This document shows, piece by piece, positions 25,848-37,413 of a DNA stretch of 64,000 bases. The notes under the pieces are model-generated. The model had not been told where the DNA came from. It searched no databases and worked only from the letters and a program-made list of their open reading frames with translations. Source of the stretch: Mucor racemosus (lineage: Eukaryota > Mucoromycota > Mucoromycetes > Mucorales > Mucoraceae); the NCBI GenBank assembly GCA_027405735.1, contig JAPEHQ010000023.1, forward strand, positions 434,001-498,000, given 5' to 3'. The translations under genes were made by a program, and so were the position numbers. Position 1 is the first letter of the stretch; every line of letters begins with the position of its first letter.

Positions 25848-27173
25848 TTAATTCAATAAGTTTGACAATCTAGAAAAGAAAGTAGGAAGATTATCTCTTT
25901 CAAATTCAATTTCTTCTTTCAAAAAATTAGGAAATGTTGATAATAATCTGGAATCCCGTTGACGGTCCAAAGAAGGACTATAATAAACATATGCATTCTT
26001 GCCTCTACCAATGGACAATGCGAATTGAAAAGCTATGTATTACAATCAATGTTGAGTTACTTGTGTGTATTTGCAATTCTTTAGAAAAGAAAACTTACTT
26101 CCGTTTTTTCCAGCAATTACACATTTATATGCAGTAGTGCCATCCCCTTTCTTAATTTCTCGCACAATCACTCCCGTCAGGTCTTCATAGAGATCAACCA
26201 CAAGTCGAGGTTCATCGATTGTAGCTTTAGACTTCTCCTTCAATTCTGCATTCTTCTTCTCTAATTCAGCTTGAAGTTGACTTACTATAGATATTTAATA
26301 TGATTAGCACATGTGTAATTGTTGTGTTAGATCAAAGACTTACCTAATGTCTTGAGTTCGGCAGTATCATCTTGTTGCTGGTGACGATGTGTATGTTGGT
26401 GATGATTGCTTGTTAATACAGGCCCTATATCCTTTTCCTTACTTAAGAACTCTTCAACTTGATCTCGTAATGCAAGATAACCTTCTTCTGTGGGTTGTCG
26501 CCATTCTGTAAAATTTTCCAATGCCTCTTCTTGTTTTGTAGTTCTTGCATGTAATAATTCGTCGTACTGCAAAGTTTTTTCTATCAATTGATTTTTATAC
26601 TAGATAATATGATTGATTTCAGTATGTTAAACACAAATCATATAAAGAAAGAGTTACCAATTGAATTAATTCTTGCGCTTCGCGTAACTCTTGATGATGA
26701 AGGCGATCATCTCGAGAGGTTGATTGAGCAAATAATTCATCATTTCTATCCATTTCCATTGAGTTGTATAGCTTAGGTTCCTTGGCATGCGGAAAATCAT
26801 CGTTATTCAAAGTTACTCTCTTTCGGTTGAGTTCATTCCTATTGTTGTTACCATCGTTATTCACATAACTGGAACTGTTTATAATATTTTCCTTATGGTT
26901 TGGAGAAGAAGCTACAATTTCATTTAGTTGAACTGTTCTTCTTCGAGGAGGTGGCATTGTTTCAAATGAAGTATCTATCAATCTGAGTGGATCATTTGCA
27001 GTACCTCGGGGAGGTGTATTCGTGTTTCTTATATCTTGGTGTATCTTTTTTGGTCTCGTTAAACTGATACGATTGGAGGTAAGCCTTTTTCTAGGTAAAC
27101 TCATTGCCTCTTGTTGTGCCATATCTCTGCTCATTATATCAAGAGTATTCTGTGTTGATGGTTCCCCTGCCAT
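25848..27173 (-). CDS. pcs1: Monopolin subunit Csm1/Pcs1-like
   Basis: Kinetochore/nucleolar scaffold protein that in yeasts clamps microtubule sites and supports rDNA cohesion and condensin loading. Four exons: 26658-27173, 26344-26599, 26099-26284 and 25848-26032 (380 aa). The N-terminal about 150 residues are basic and disordered (PRKRLTSNRISLTRPKK). A coiled coil follows (about 155-275; LREAQELIQLYKNQLIEKTL, LQAELEKKNAELKEK). The C-terminal globular domain has the Csm1/Pcs1 hallmarks YEDLTGVIVREIKK, AGKNGTFQFALSI (joined across the last intron), YSPSLDRQRDS and a final helix. The last exon lies outside the simple ORF and was found by phase and family fit. Divergent from thymidylate synthase, sharing a 201-bp promoter. 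Function in this organism is inferred from the family. Confidence 0.87.
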
Positions 27174-27374
27174 TATTATTCAAAAAAGAAAAATGGTTCT
27201 CAACGCCAATAATCACGCTTGATCAATATACAGTACACACCCTCCACTGTACCTTTGGATTCCATTTCGGATTTTCTGAAAAACGCGGTCAATTAAATAA
27301 ATAGAGATTTCGGCTACGCGATGGTGTAAACTTTTCTTTTTCTCTTTTAAAAACCAAATCAATCATATTTAAAA
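27174..27374. promoter_or_regulatory. Bidirectional promoter with two ACGCG boxes
   Basis: 201 bp between the divergent starts of the Pcs1-like gene and thymidylate synthase. Two ACGCG cores at 27283-27287 and 27316-27320 match the core of the MluI cell-cycle box, bound by MBF in yeasts and known to control thymidylate synthase and S-phase genes. CG dinucleotides are rare in this AT-rich DNA, so two cores 33 bp apart are notable. That MBF acts here is inference. Confidence 0.55.
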
Positions 27375-28274
27375 ATGACTATTACACATGAAGAAAACCA
27401 ATATCTTGATCTTATTAAGCGCATCATGAATGAAGGGGAACATCGTGCCGATCGTACTGGCACTGGTACTGTAGCCATCTTTGCTCCACCTCAGCTTAGA
27501 TTCTCCTTGAAAGATGACATCTTCCCTCTTTTGACAACCAAGCGTGTGTTTTATAGAGGTGTTCTCGAGGAATTACTTTGGTTTGTTCGTGGAGATACTA
27601 ATTCAAAGAATTTAAGTGATCGCAGCATTAAGATTTGGGACGGCAATGGCTCTCGTGAATATTTGGATAAACTCGGTTTGACACATCGTAAAGAAGGTGA
27701 TTTGGGACCAGTGTATGGTTTCCAATGGCGCCATTTTGGAGCAAAATACGTTGATTGTGATACAGATTATACAGGGCAAGGTATTGATCAATTACAGGAA
27801 GTAATTGACAAGATCAAGAATAACCCTACCGATCGCCGTATCATTTTGAGTGCTTGGAATCCTGCTGACATACCCATCATGGCCTTACCACCTTGTCATG
27901 CTTTCTGTCAATTCTATGTTAGTACTCCCCCTGCTGATGGTGGTCGTGCTAAATTATCATGTATTTTATATCAAAGATCTTGTGATATGGGTTTGGGTGT
28001 TCCATTTAATATTGCTAGTTATGCTCTTTTAACTCGTATGATTGCTCATGTTACTGATTTGGAACCTGGAGAATTCATTCATACTATGGGTGATACTCAT
28101 GTTTACGTAGATCATTTAGATGCACTCAAACAACAAATTGAGCGTGAACCAAGACCTTTCCCTACATTGAAAATTAATCGCAAGATTACTAATATTGATG
28201 ATTTCAAATTTGAAGATTTTGTGCTTGAAAATTACAATCCACATAGTAAACTTGATATGAAAATGTCTGTTTAA
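27375..28274 (+). CDS. tmp1: Thymidylate synthase
   Basis: Converts dUMP and 5,10-methylene-THF to dTMP and DHF, the only de novo source of thymidylate. Intronless, 299 aa, the normal length. Conserved blocks: RADRTGTGT near residue 25, [32 protein letters not shown], the phosphate-binding DRR (153-155), the catalytic loop [12 protein letters not shown] with nucleophile C174, [20 protein letters not shown] and [12 protein letters not shown]. Start ATG 27375 lies 12 residues before the first conserved helix (YLDLIKRIM), as usual. No fusion to DHFR. Confidence 0.98.
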   Translation: MTITHEENQYLDLIKRIMNEGEHRADRTGTGTVAIFAPPQLRFSLKDDIFPLLTTKRVFYRGVLEELLWFVRGDTNSKNLSDRSIKIWDGNGSREYLDKLGLTHRKEGDLGPVYGFQWRHFGAKYVDCDTDYTGQGIDQLQEVIDKIKNNPTDRRIILSAWNPADIPIMALPPCHAFCQFYVSTPPADGGRAKLSCILYQRSCDMGLGVPFNIASYALLTRMIAHVTDLEPGEFIHTMGDTHVYVDHLDALKQQIEREPRPFPTLKINRKITNIDDFKFEDFVLENYNPHSKLDMKMSV

Positions 28275-28359
28275 TCGCCGCGTATCACCACCCTCATTAT
28301 ATTTTATAGAATTATCTCGCAATAAAAAACCATATTGTTTATCAATCTTGTATTAACAC

Positions 28360-29803
28360 ATGGCTCGTCATATTCTAATAGGCATTTTTATGCCAATTTT
28401 AGTCTTTTCTATACTATCTTATACCTGTTATCATCACGTTTTCACTATTCAAGGTATATGAAAATATATACCTTTATATAACAATCAATATTAATTGTAT
28501 GTTGATAAGCCTCTCGTCTTCCTATCGAGAAACCATGGTATACAAGCGTGAATTCAGGTACTTTATTGAATTATAGTTGATTGCATTTGGTAGTATTAAT
28601 TGTAATGAAGTCTGTGCATTGATTTTATGCGTGCATAGCTTGATATCATATTTTGTAATTATGTTGAAATCTGCAGTGAAACTTCCTTTAAAAGAGGACG
28701 AAAAGTTGGAAGCATTATCAGATACATTTCCGTTCCCAAAGCATTATCACACAATAAACTCTACAGAAACAACAATCATTTCGCTATCATTATGCGGAGA
28801 GAAAGGCGATCCACTTTATTGCGAACAATGCAAAACCGTAAAACCTGAGCGAACACATCATTGCAAAGAGTGTAACAGATGTGCACCTAAAATGGATCAG
28901 TGAGTATTGGTTTACATATTTGGATTCTTATTCTAATCATTTGATATTTAGTCACTGTATTTGGTATGATAAGACTAATGTTTATAATGTGCTGTTTGTT
29001 GACATGGCTCAAATAGGATCAACGGATGTGTCGATGACAGTAATTACAACTACTTCTTCATGTTTGTATTTTATGTGGCAGCTTATGCGATTTGGGTAGA
29101 AATAAATATTGCTCCATTATTGCTCCAAAAGATCAAACAGCAAATTGGAGGAAATATTACCTTGGATTTTTGCTGGAGAGCCTACAAAGTATACCTTGCT
29201 TCCATTTATTATTTGTGGAAAAACGTTGGTTGGATGCTCATGAACCGTAAATGGATACCTCTTTTAGCCGGTGTACAAGGTTTAGGGCTTGACGGTATTA
29301 GCTTTCACTGGTATAGCATCACTGTTTTGTAAGTTCTCTGTATCATGGCAACTTTTATATCATACTAAAATTAAGTGTAACTAGAGGTTTCTTGTTTGGA
29401 ACGACGTTGCTTGGCTTCACGGGAGTTCATTTTTATTACATTATCAAGAATAAAACCAGTATAGAACATATTGCCAATAGACCCTCCTATATTCGTGCAG
29501 ATTACGATAAAACTGGAGGCAATTACGAGGTTATTTCAATCAAGAAAACTAACATGTATGATCAAGGTTACTATTATAACTGGTGCTCAGTAATGGGATC
29601 AAATCCTTTTATCTGTCTCTGTAATGTATTAATATGTGATACAAATTAATGTTTACTAATGATTTCATTATTTCATAGTGCCATATCCTACCCTCCATAC
29701 AAGCAAAGATTTATTTAAGAAAACGCACTTTTATAGCAAAAAGTTCATTGCGAATATCATACGTCTCGCTTCTATACAGCGACGACATAGACTTAATGCA
29801 TAG
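28360..29803 (+). CDS. DHHC-type protein S-acyltransferase (palmitoyltransferase)
   Basis: Integral membrane enzyme that attaches palmitate to cysteines of target proteins. Seven exons give 371 aa: 28360-28453, 28510-28557, 28611-28899, 28952-28963, 29017-29328, 29385-29620 and 29679-29803. TM1 is in exon 1 (HILIGIFMPILVFSILSY) and TM2 in exon 3 (VCALILCVHSLISYFVIML). The Cys-rich domain has YCEQCKTVKPERTHHC and CNRC. The catalytic motif DHHC is built from the end of exon 3, a 12-nt micro-exon and exon 5, reading DHHCIWINGCVDDSNYNYFF. TM3 and TM4 follow. The Pro after DHHC is Ile and NNCVG is NGCVD, both departures from the norm. It follows thymidylate synthase by 85 bp. The exon 2/3 join is the least certain. 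Confidence 0.85.
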
Positions 29804-30332
29804 TAATTGACCATTATTGTACGCATTACGCACAATCATCGTTAGGATTTAAACATTTTTCTTCATAAACTTGCTATATTTTGTATATTATATGTCATCT
29901 ATCTTTTTAAAGACGAGTCTGTTGATATATTATTACAGTTTTATTCTAATTTAGTAAACTAATTTTCCCATTCATTGTTAAAATAAGGAGATTACTTTCA
30001 GCAAAGACTAGCTTCTTTGTTAGTTTGTCATCAGTCAAAGGTTTTAGAGGCTCATTTTTGCCTGGAAACAATGTTGCAGTTTAGTCCGTTTTTTTCGACA
30101 ATAAGACAAAGAGAAATCAAAGCTCACAGAATTCTCTTTCTTTTTGTTCAGAGGCTAGACAAGAAACTATAAAAAAGACAGAACCCAAGATGACCACCGT
30201 AGAAATTCGTTAGAGCTGCAACTGTGTTTATACATAAAGAGGATGATGCTTACTTATTAATTTCAATAGTCATCATTACCATATAGGCTGGCTTTGACTG
30301 AGTCATTTGCTGTTATTCCTAATTTAAAATGG
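29804..30332. other. Intergenic
   Basis: About 530 bp of AT-rich sequence downstream of the DHHC gene. No gene, RNA or repeat recognised. It ends where the truncated CACTA-like copy 3 begins. Confidence 0.5.
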
Positions 30333-32315
30333 TCTACAGTATGAAAACAACACACGTAGAAAAGGATTTTCAAGGCTTCACATTATTTAGCGCAATTAAA
30401 ACCCTGCTAAATTGCACATTACAGCCAATGTAAAAGCAGAATTATTGCGCATGAACCATAAACTAAACAAAACAAGCAATATCTGTTATCATACAAACAT
30501 GCATTTTTCTACCAGAAAATCGTCTGTCATATCATACATTCATTAAAAAATTGCAAAAGCGAGCCCGTAGAGCGACGCCGTAATTGAGCATAGCAAGATT
30601 GAACGGCTAAGTCTCTTATACTATGGTATATCTAAGTTTTAAATAAAAATGCGTTTCGTTTTTTTTAGCTTTTCATATATTTAACCACATATGGTCTGAA
30701 AATTCAGTTTTTGTAGCGGACATTTTCGGGACTCATTTTATCCTTACCAACACTCATGATTTTGATCAAAAAAAAGAAAAATCAAATTTTGATACCAAAA
30801 TCAACGTTTAAATATATTACAATGTGAGAGAAAATTGTAGCCATGACTAATACGCGTTTTATAAAAGCTTTATATTAAATGTTATGTAATAAAACTTTGT
30901 ACTTTTGCCCAAAAAACGGAATTTTGATTAAAGGATTTTCATGTAAACTTTTGCAATAAAAATGTTCGTTATTTTTTATTAAGAAAATAGAGCGCTAAAT
31001 TCCGTATATGTGTCTATTTTTTGTTTTTATAATTGGTAGTATAATTAACTCTAGATTTGCAAAACTAGAAAAACAAAATTAAAAAATGTCAAAATTGATG
31101 ATCTGGACAAAAATAATTTTCTAAATTCATATTCCTCTTATAAGCTTTGTGAGTCTTAAAAATAAGAGATTTTATAATACTTGAGAACTTTTTTAAGAAT
31201 TTACAATGTTGTACCCACTTGATTCAAGCTTATTACTGTAAATATTTATACATGTTAATATTGTGTGGTAGTTTATTTGATGATAATATAGTTTTATTAC
31301 TTTATAATTATTGCGTTAGAGGTGATTTACATTGAGTTTTAGTCTTACCTCTCCAATATTATAAACATAAACATAAACATGGCCATCACCACTGGGACCT
31401 ACTGCCACCTTTTTACCCTCTTTGTCCCAAACCAATTTATTCAGAGCAAACTTAATTTTGATCTATAAAAATTGATTTATTAGTAAAATCAATTACAGTA
31501 TTAATTAATAACAAGCTAATAAGTAATGATTATGGTGTATCTTTGATAGTTGGTAGTGATATACAAGACAGCATCTTGTTTTCCTCTTCTTAGCTGTTGG
31601 CCATTAAATCGAAGCAAATACTTTTTAGAAACTAAATAGACTAACATGAGTTTATTCATTCATTCAAATCAAGTCAATACTATACACACTTTTATAACCA
31701 CCAATTTTTCTGCAGGTAGATATTGACTTTAGACCAAAAAAGCATTAATTATAACGTAGATGATGGAACAAAATGACTAAGTCCTGAATGCTTTTTTTGT
31801 TCGAGAAAGATATTATAACGTACCCTAACATTAACAGTCAATAATTTATTCCCAAATAAACAATAGGAAAAACATGTACTTGTACCTGCTACTTGATTTC
31901 AGTTTATAAAAAAATGTTAGTCTTTTTGTTGTAGTTTTAAGCGTAAATAAAAGGGCTGAGGAAAGAGTAGGGAAGAAAAAAATTTTGTGTGTTACAAACA
32001 GGAATTTACAAAGGCATAAATACTTTTAGTATTACTAAACCGGTTGTTGTCGTTGTTCCCATTTGGTTCCGAAAAGAAGAACATGGGCAGAACTCTTTCA
32101 AACCCCAAATTTCAAATTGATATATCTTGTCAATAAGGCAATTCTGTTGAATCAGAGTGACACACATCTGCTTTAAATCATTCAAATGATTGTGATTATT
32201 AATTATATTATGATTGATATACTTTAATAATTTGACTAAAAAACCTTGATCTCATTGTTGCTCTGTCCATCTGTGCAGATCATTATGCCCATGGGAAGCA
32301 TAGTTCGGCCGTACT
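30333..32315 (+). mobile_element. CACTA-ended transposon copy 3 (start truncated)
   Basis: Begins inside the element at the block corresponding to about 12060 of copy 2 and runs through module 2 and the WD40 exons. It then enters a 0.5-kb segment matching 4655-5170 (inverted) and 37700-38250, and ends with ATGCCCATGG...TAGTTCGGCCGTA at 32312, two or three bases short of the full terminal repeat. No transposase ORF. Diverged from copies 2 and 4 by scattered substitutions and small indels. Confidence 0.65.
31349..31625 (-). pseudogene. Captured WD40 exons, best-preserved reading
   Basis: On the minus strand an exon remnant reads about FNGQQLRRGKQDA. An intron-like stretch follows, then an exon reading LNKLVWDKEGKKVAVG and DGHVYVYVYNIGE that ends at a GTAAG donor (31348). 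WDKEGKK..A.G and the DGHVYVYN block are typical of a WD40 blade, and the family that seems closest is dynein intermediate chain (tentative). Still broken overall, and carried by the element. Confidence 0.55.
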
Positions 32316-32369
32316 AAATGAGGTAAAAAAATTTATTTGGAAAAATACACAAAAATGTATAGCATATAT

Positions 32370-32507
32370 CACTATGAAGAAAAAATCTCTTAACTCTCTT
32401 AATTGTGTCACATTAAGGAAAATAAAGAACTTTTCACTGCTTAATTTTTTTGAAGTTCGTCTTAATATGGCACAATTAAGAAAGTTAAGAAAATTTTCTT
32501 CGTAGTG
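32370..32507. mobile_element. 138-bp MITE with CACTA ends and TAT target duplication
   Basis: Terminal inverted repeats of about 37 bp start CACTATGAAGAAAA on the left and, read inward from the right, CACTACGAAGAAAA. Both continue into cttaact-cttaattgtg, with five or so mismatches between arms. The flanks are a perfect 3-bp repeat TAT (32367-32369 and 32508-32510). CACTA ends with a 3-bp duplication are the CMC/CACTA superfamily signature, so this is a complete miniature element, with too little room to code for anything. Confidence 0.85.
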
Positions 32508-33969
32508 TATTATACTAAATTGGTACCAATTTAACTAGTTCTAGATGAACCTCAGCCAGACCTAATACACTAACCTCTACAACTCTACAGATAACACAAT
32601 TATAGTATTATAGAACATATCATTAAATAATATAAGTAGCTAGACAAACCTTTTTTAGGAGTGGATAAAAATGTAAATGTATTACTAACGTAGCACTTCA
32701 AAGTAAAAAATCCTTCAGGGTAGTACTAATATATACCAGGTATTTAAATCTATACATTGGTAAGCAAGCAACACATTTGTGCAGGATCTATTTTGATTTA
32801 ATACTTTCAAACTTTCAAATAACTGAGGGAAATCAAGATATTTATCAGAGTATCAGAGAAGTTATATCGCAGCAAGCTTAAAGATTAAATAATTATAAAT
32901 TATTAGTTCATTTCAATATGAAGATAATACTGTAAAAGGATATCTATTACCTTACGTAGACAGCATTTATATGGTTTTGCTAATACAAATCGATCGGGTC
33001 AGTTGCTATTCGTATAAAACAATACAAATTATTCGCCCACTAGATATTTTTTTTACGAAATTAAACCAAAAATTAGCAGGATCCCGTGTTATTTTCTAAC
33101 GTAGTAACAAAAAATTTGTTAATAAACATGTATCGCAATTATTATAGAACTTTATGAGCAAAAGATTTTCATAAATGAGGGATAAAGACAGCCTAATAAA
33201 ACGTCATAAGAATTATAATTAAAAGTAGAACTACTATCATATTGACTCTTTTCATCAGCTCTGACAAATTAAAAAGATTCAAACTAAAAGAAAAGAAATG
33301 AGGCTCGCAGAATTTTTTTGGTTCATTTATAAATTCTTGATCGTTGTGGTTTTAACAAAAGTTATTTTTTTATGCGCTAAAAATATGTTAAAAATCAAAA
33401 ATTACATGTAATCGACGTTTTTGCCAGTGGTCACTCTTCCAAACAAATGCCGAACAATATCCGGATGCGGCAATCTAATAACATTTCCAAGCTGTAAATT
33501 TCTAAAAAAAAATTACCGGACAGTCCGGACGCGGCTGTTTAAATATCGCAAGCAGCTGTGATGAGATGCAAGTATCAAGGTTTCATACAAAAATTAAGGT
33601 TATATTGTATAACTAATTATTCAAACGCGTATTTTATGCAAAGTATAAAATAAAATATACAACATTAGCCACTATAACGGGACTTAACTTGAAAGGTATA
33701 CGATGGTATAACCGGATTCGAAAAAAGTCCAGAAAATCACAAATTTAAAGGATTTATATATAAAAGTAAAATATATATGGTACTCATTCATTTTTAGAAT
33801 ATATATCCATCTTTATATTCAAATACATGTTAATATTTTATTGGAAAAAAAAACTCATAAATTGTTTTCATATTTTTTAGAAAAAAAAAGGGGTATTTTG
33901 GAATTTCAGAAAAAAATTCATTTTTTTAAAAATCTACCCAGAGTGTCGTATATTTTCAGGTTTGATAAA
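32508..33969. other. Intergenic, no gene seen
   Basis: About 1.46 kb of AT-rich DNA between mobile elements. A small CG-richer patch (33445-33540) repeats 'gccg..c(c)ggatgcgg' and 'ccggacagtccggacgcgg'. Otherwise nothing recognisable. Confidence 0.5.
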
Positions 33970-34740
33970 TAATACTTAAAAAAGAATACAATTAAAAGAG
34001 AATGAGTAATGAATCAGTTCTTCAACTGTATAATAAAAACAAGATATCGTTTAGCCAGATATAAAAGTATGGCCTTTTATATTGATTTGACATTGTGATC
34101 CTGAGATGTAATTTAAGGCACTATTGAACCATTAGATCTGTTTGATAGTAATCTATGGATGAAAATGAATCAATCATAATTTAATCGTGCTTGCAGAGCG
34201 TATGAGTTGTTGCCTTGTTTCAATGCTGCCCTAAATGTGCTTGGATGTTGGTTTGCTAGCTACCTGATTGATTAACCGCTGGGATGAAATAATATGGTGT
34301 CATAATTGAGGTCCAAGCGTTCTTGCTAATTACTGGATTAAACCTAGTACGCTAGAAGTTTCTTATACTGCATCTGATATCAAAGCGTTGCACTTCAATA
34401 CATGTCGTAGTCAATAGATTGTAAAATTTGACTGATACTGTAGAAGGTGATAACGTATGGTACTTGGGTGAATACAACAATCAAGCGGTACGTCCAACAA
34501 TACTGTCGGTTTTCGAAGATATTAAACAAAATATTTTGAAGCCAATTTCATTTCCAACTCATATTGAAATGTAATTCTTATAAATAGTCTTTTAAACCAA
34601 GACCTAGAAGCTTTTGGTTCTTTTTTTTACTATTATTTTTTCTAGTAGTAAAGCCTACGTTCTCCATGGTAAATGTTACTAGTCTTTATTATTATTCTTT
34701 TTATAAATAAGATTGTATGTATCCATAAATCTCAATATCT
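33970..34740 (+). repeat. Dispersed repeat R4, copy 2 (halves swapped)
   Basis: Diverged copy of 3800-4640 in the same orientation, but with block order reversed: the block matching 4120-4630 comes first and the block matching 3800-4030 second. This is what a tandem or circular parent would give. Confidence 0.65.
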
Positions 34741-35737
34741 GAAACAAGGCATACAAAATAGTTTAAAAATTGTGCGTTTTTATTTCTCCATTCTTACAAC
34801 AATTGGGAAGGCTGAAATTTCCATAATTCTTTGGATCAACAACACTAGATGTATTTACCATTGAAACAGGAAGTCATTTGGACCCATATTCGGTGAGACC
34901 TAGTGAGCTTACTGACCTTATTAGTACACTACGGGCGACCTGTGCTGCAAAAGATAATTTAGTTGTGCCCAGGTGGGCTACACACTATAGCCTGAGCTGT
35001 TGTGCCCACTGAATATCGTTAAAAAGATATCAATATGCACATGGGCCTAACAGAAGAAACTGCACACGAGCACAACTAAAAGCCTCCTGTATGTGCTGGA
35101 TTATAGATTCTGTCCGTGTGCATGACATTAATCCCATGTATGCATAATAATAGAATAGTAGAATTGCCCATAAGCATATCATTATCCCTATTTGTACATA
35201 ATAATAAAATCTGACCATGAGCATAATGAGCTGATCGTATGGACACAAATTGGTCTGTACATGAGCATCATGCCGTTCTCAAAATTTCATTGCATTTTTT
35301 CACTGGAATGGGGTTCTAAATTACATTTGTTGTTATTAATATAGATTATAAACAATACAATTCAATATGTTGTTGATGTAGAGCTATACATGCAAGAACC
35401 AATATATTTACTATTATCATCATTTACAAATATGTTTATAATAGCTATAATTTTTACAGCAACAATGGTTTTTGCTCGAGCATAAACTTAAATAACACTT
35501 ACTGCTTAAATTTATTATATGCAAGCCAAATCTAAGGTTATAAATGTTACTTTATCACACATAATAAAATCTAAACAAATTAATCACCATTTTTAAACTT
35601 ACTATTTTAGTTTACGATTGTCAGCTGTAAAAAGATTTGCTTTCAAGCATACATTAGCTACGATCAAAACTATGATTATTAGGCAAGACATCAGATTATT
35701 CTTTTTTTGTGTCTCTAGCTATATCATTTGAAATTTT

Positions 35738-36085
35738 TGTTACGCCAGGAGATTATATCAATCTCAAAGCTAAAATATGTACTAAATTATTTAATAAACA
35801 CAAAGGAAAACTGTTATAAAATGAAAGAGCACACCAAAGCTAAAGAACTTTATTACAAGATCAAAACATCTTCTTTTATATTCACATTCTCTAATTATAT
35901 GACCTGTTTAAATGAGTCTATTTATATATATACATATATCCAATTAAGTCTAGGTGACACACAATAGTTCCATATTCCTGTATAAACGGAGCTTCATAAC
36001 TTAATACACAGCAATGTAGAACTTAACATATCAAACTGTGTCGTAATCTTAACCAAGGAATGCACCCAGATCTGTGGATGCAACA
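35738..36085 (+). mobile_element. Solo LTR, family B, copy 2 (348 bp, TSD ATTTT)
   Basis: Same 348-bp unit as 5498-5845 in opposite orientation: begins TGTTACGCCAGG, ends GGATGCAACA, flanked by ATTTT at 35733-35737 and 36086-36090. The empty site is visible in the sister copies (about 11745 and 7690, aaaATTTTaccac). The 79-codon ORF overlapping it is LTR sequence, not a gene. Confidence 0.9.
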
Positions 36086-37413
36086 ATTTTATCACTTTTC
36101 TGGAACATTTCGTGGGTTTATAGCCAGTTCTAGATTTTCATTAAATAGATATAAATATCATTGCCTTTGATTTGATCTGGTAATCAAGAAATACGTCCAA
36201 CAATACAGTAGTAAATAATAATGTTTGATCCTAAAATGCGGTTAAATGAAAATATCAGTTTCTAATATGACAACTGCTACCTATATTAAAAAAATTAGTC
36301 CCTCATAGTAGAATGCGTATCCATATACAAAAAAAGAATACCAGCCTGATAGTCTGATATGCCTTATCAAACGGTAAATATATCCTTCGGATAGAACACA
36401 AAAAGAGCAAAACAACACACGTATAAAAGGATTTTCAAGGCTTTACATTATTTAGCGCATTTAAAACCCTGCTAAATTTCACATTTCAGCCAATGTAAAA
36501 GCAGCATTATAACGCCTGAACCATAAACTAAGCAAAATAGGCAGTAATTGTTATACTAGAAACATAACATTTTCTACTAGAAAAACCGCCTGTCATATCA
36601 TAAATCATAAATTCATTAAAGAATTAAAAAAACGAGCCTGTAGAGCGACGCCTTAATTGAGCATAGCAAGATTGAACGGCTGTCTCTTATACTATGGTAT
36701 ATATCTAAGCTTTAAATGAAAAAAGCGTATTTTTTTTACTTTTCTTATATTTAACCATGTACGGTCTGAAAATTCAGACTTTGTAGCGGACATTTTCGGG
36801 GCTCATTTTATCCTTACCAACACTCATGATTTTGATCAAAAAAAAGAAAAATTAAATTTTGATACCAAAATCAACGTTTAAATATACTACAATGTGAGAG
36901 AAAATTGTAGTCATAGCTAATACGTATTTTATAAAAGCTTAATATTAAATGTTAAGTAATGAAAATTTGTACTTTTGTCCCGAAAACGAAATTTTCGTTA
37001 AAGGATTTTTATGTAAAATTTTGCAATAAAAATGTTTGTTATTTTTTATTGAGCAAATAGAGCGCTGAGTTTTGCATATGTGTATATTTTTTGTTTTCTT
37101 AATTGGTAGTATAATTAACTCTAGATTTGTAAAATCAAAAAAAAAAAAATTAAAAAATGTCAAAATTGATGATCTGGACAAAAATAATTTTCTAAAATTA
37201 ATATTCCGCTTATAAGCTTTGTAAGTCTTAAAAATAAGAGATTTTATAATACTTGAGAACTTTTTCAAGAATTTACGATGCTGTACCCACTTGATTCAAG
37301 CTTATTGCTGTAAACCATTATACATGTTAATATTGTGTGGTAGTTTATTCGATGATAATATAGTCTTTATAATTATTGTGCTAGAGGTGATTTAAATCAA
37401 GTTTTTGTCTTAC

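Noticed and set aside
28558..28576. Very short 19-nt intron ending at 28576 in the DHHC gene
   Set aside because: Too short to splice and it leads to a stop in phase; the 53-nt intron 28558-28610 keeps the frame into TM2.
35728..35967. 79-aa ORF also found at 5616-5846
   Set aside because: Both lie inside the 348-bp solo LTR; the match is repeat identity, not gene conservation.
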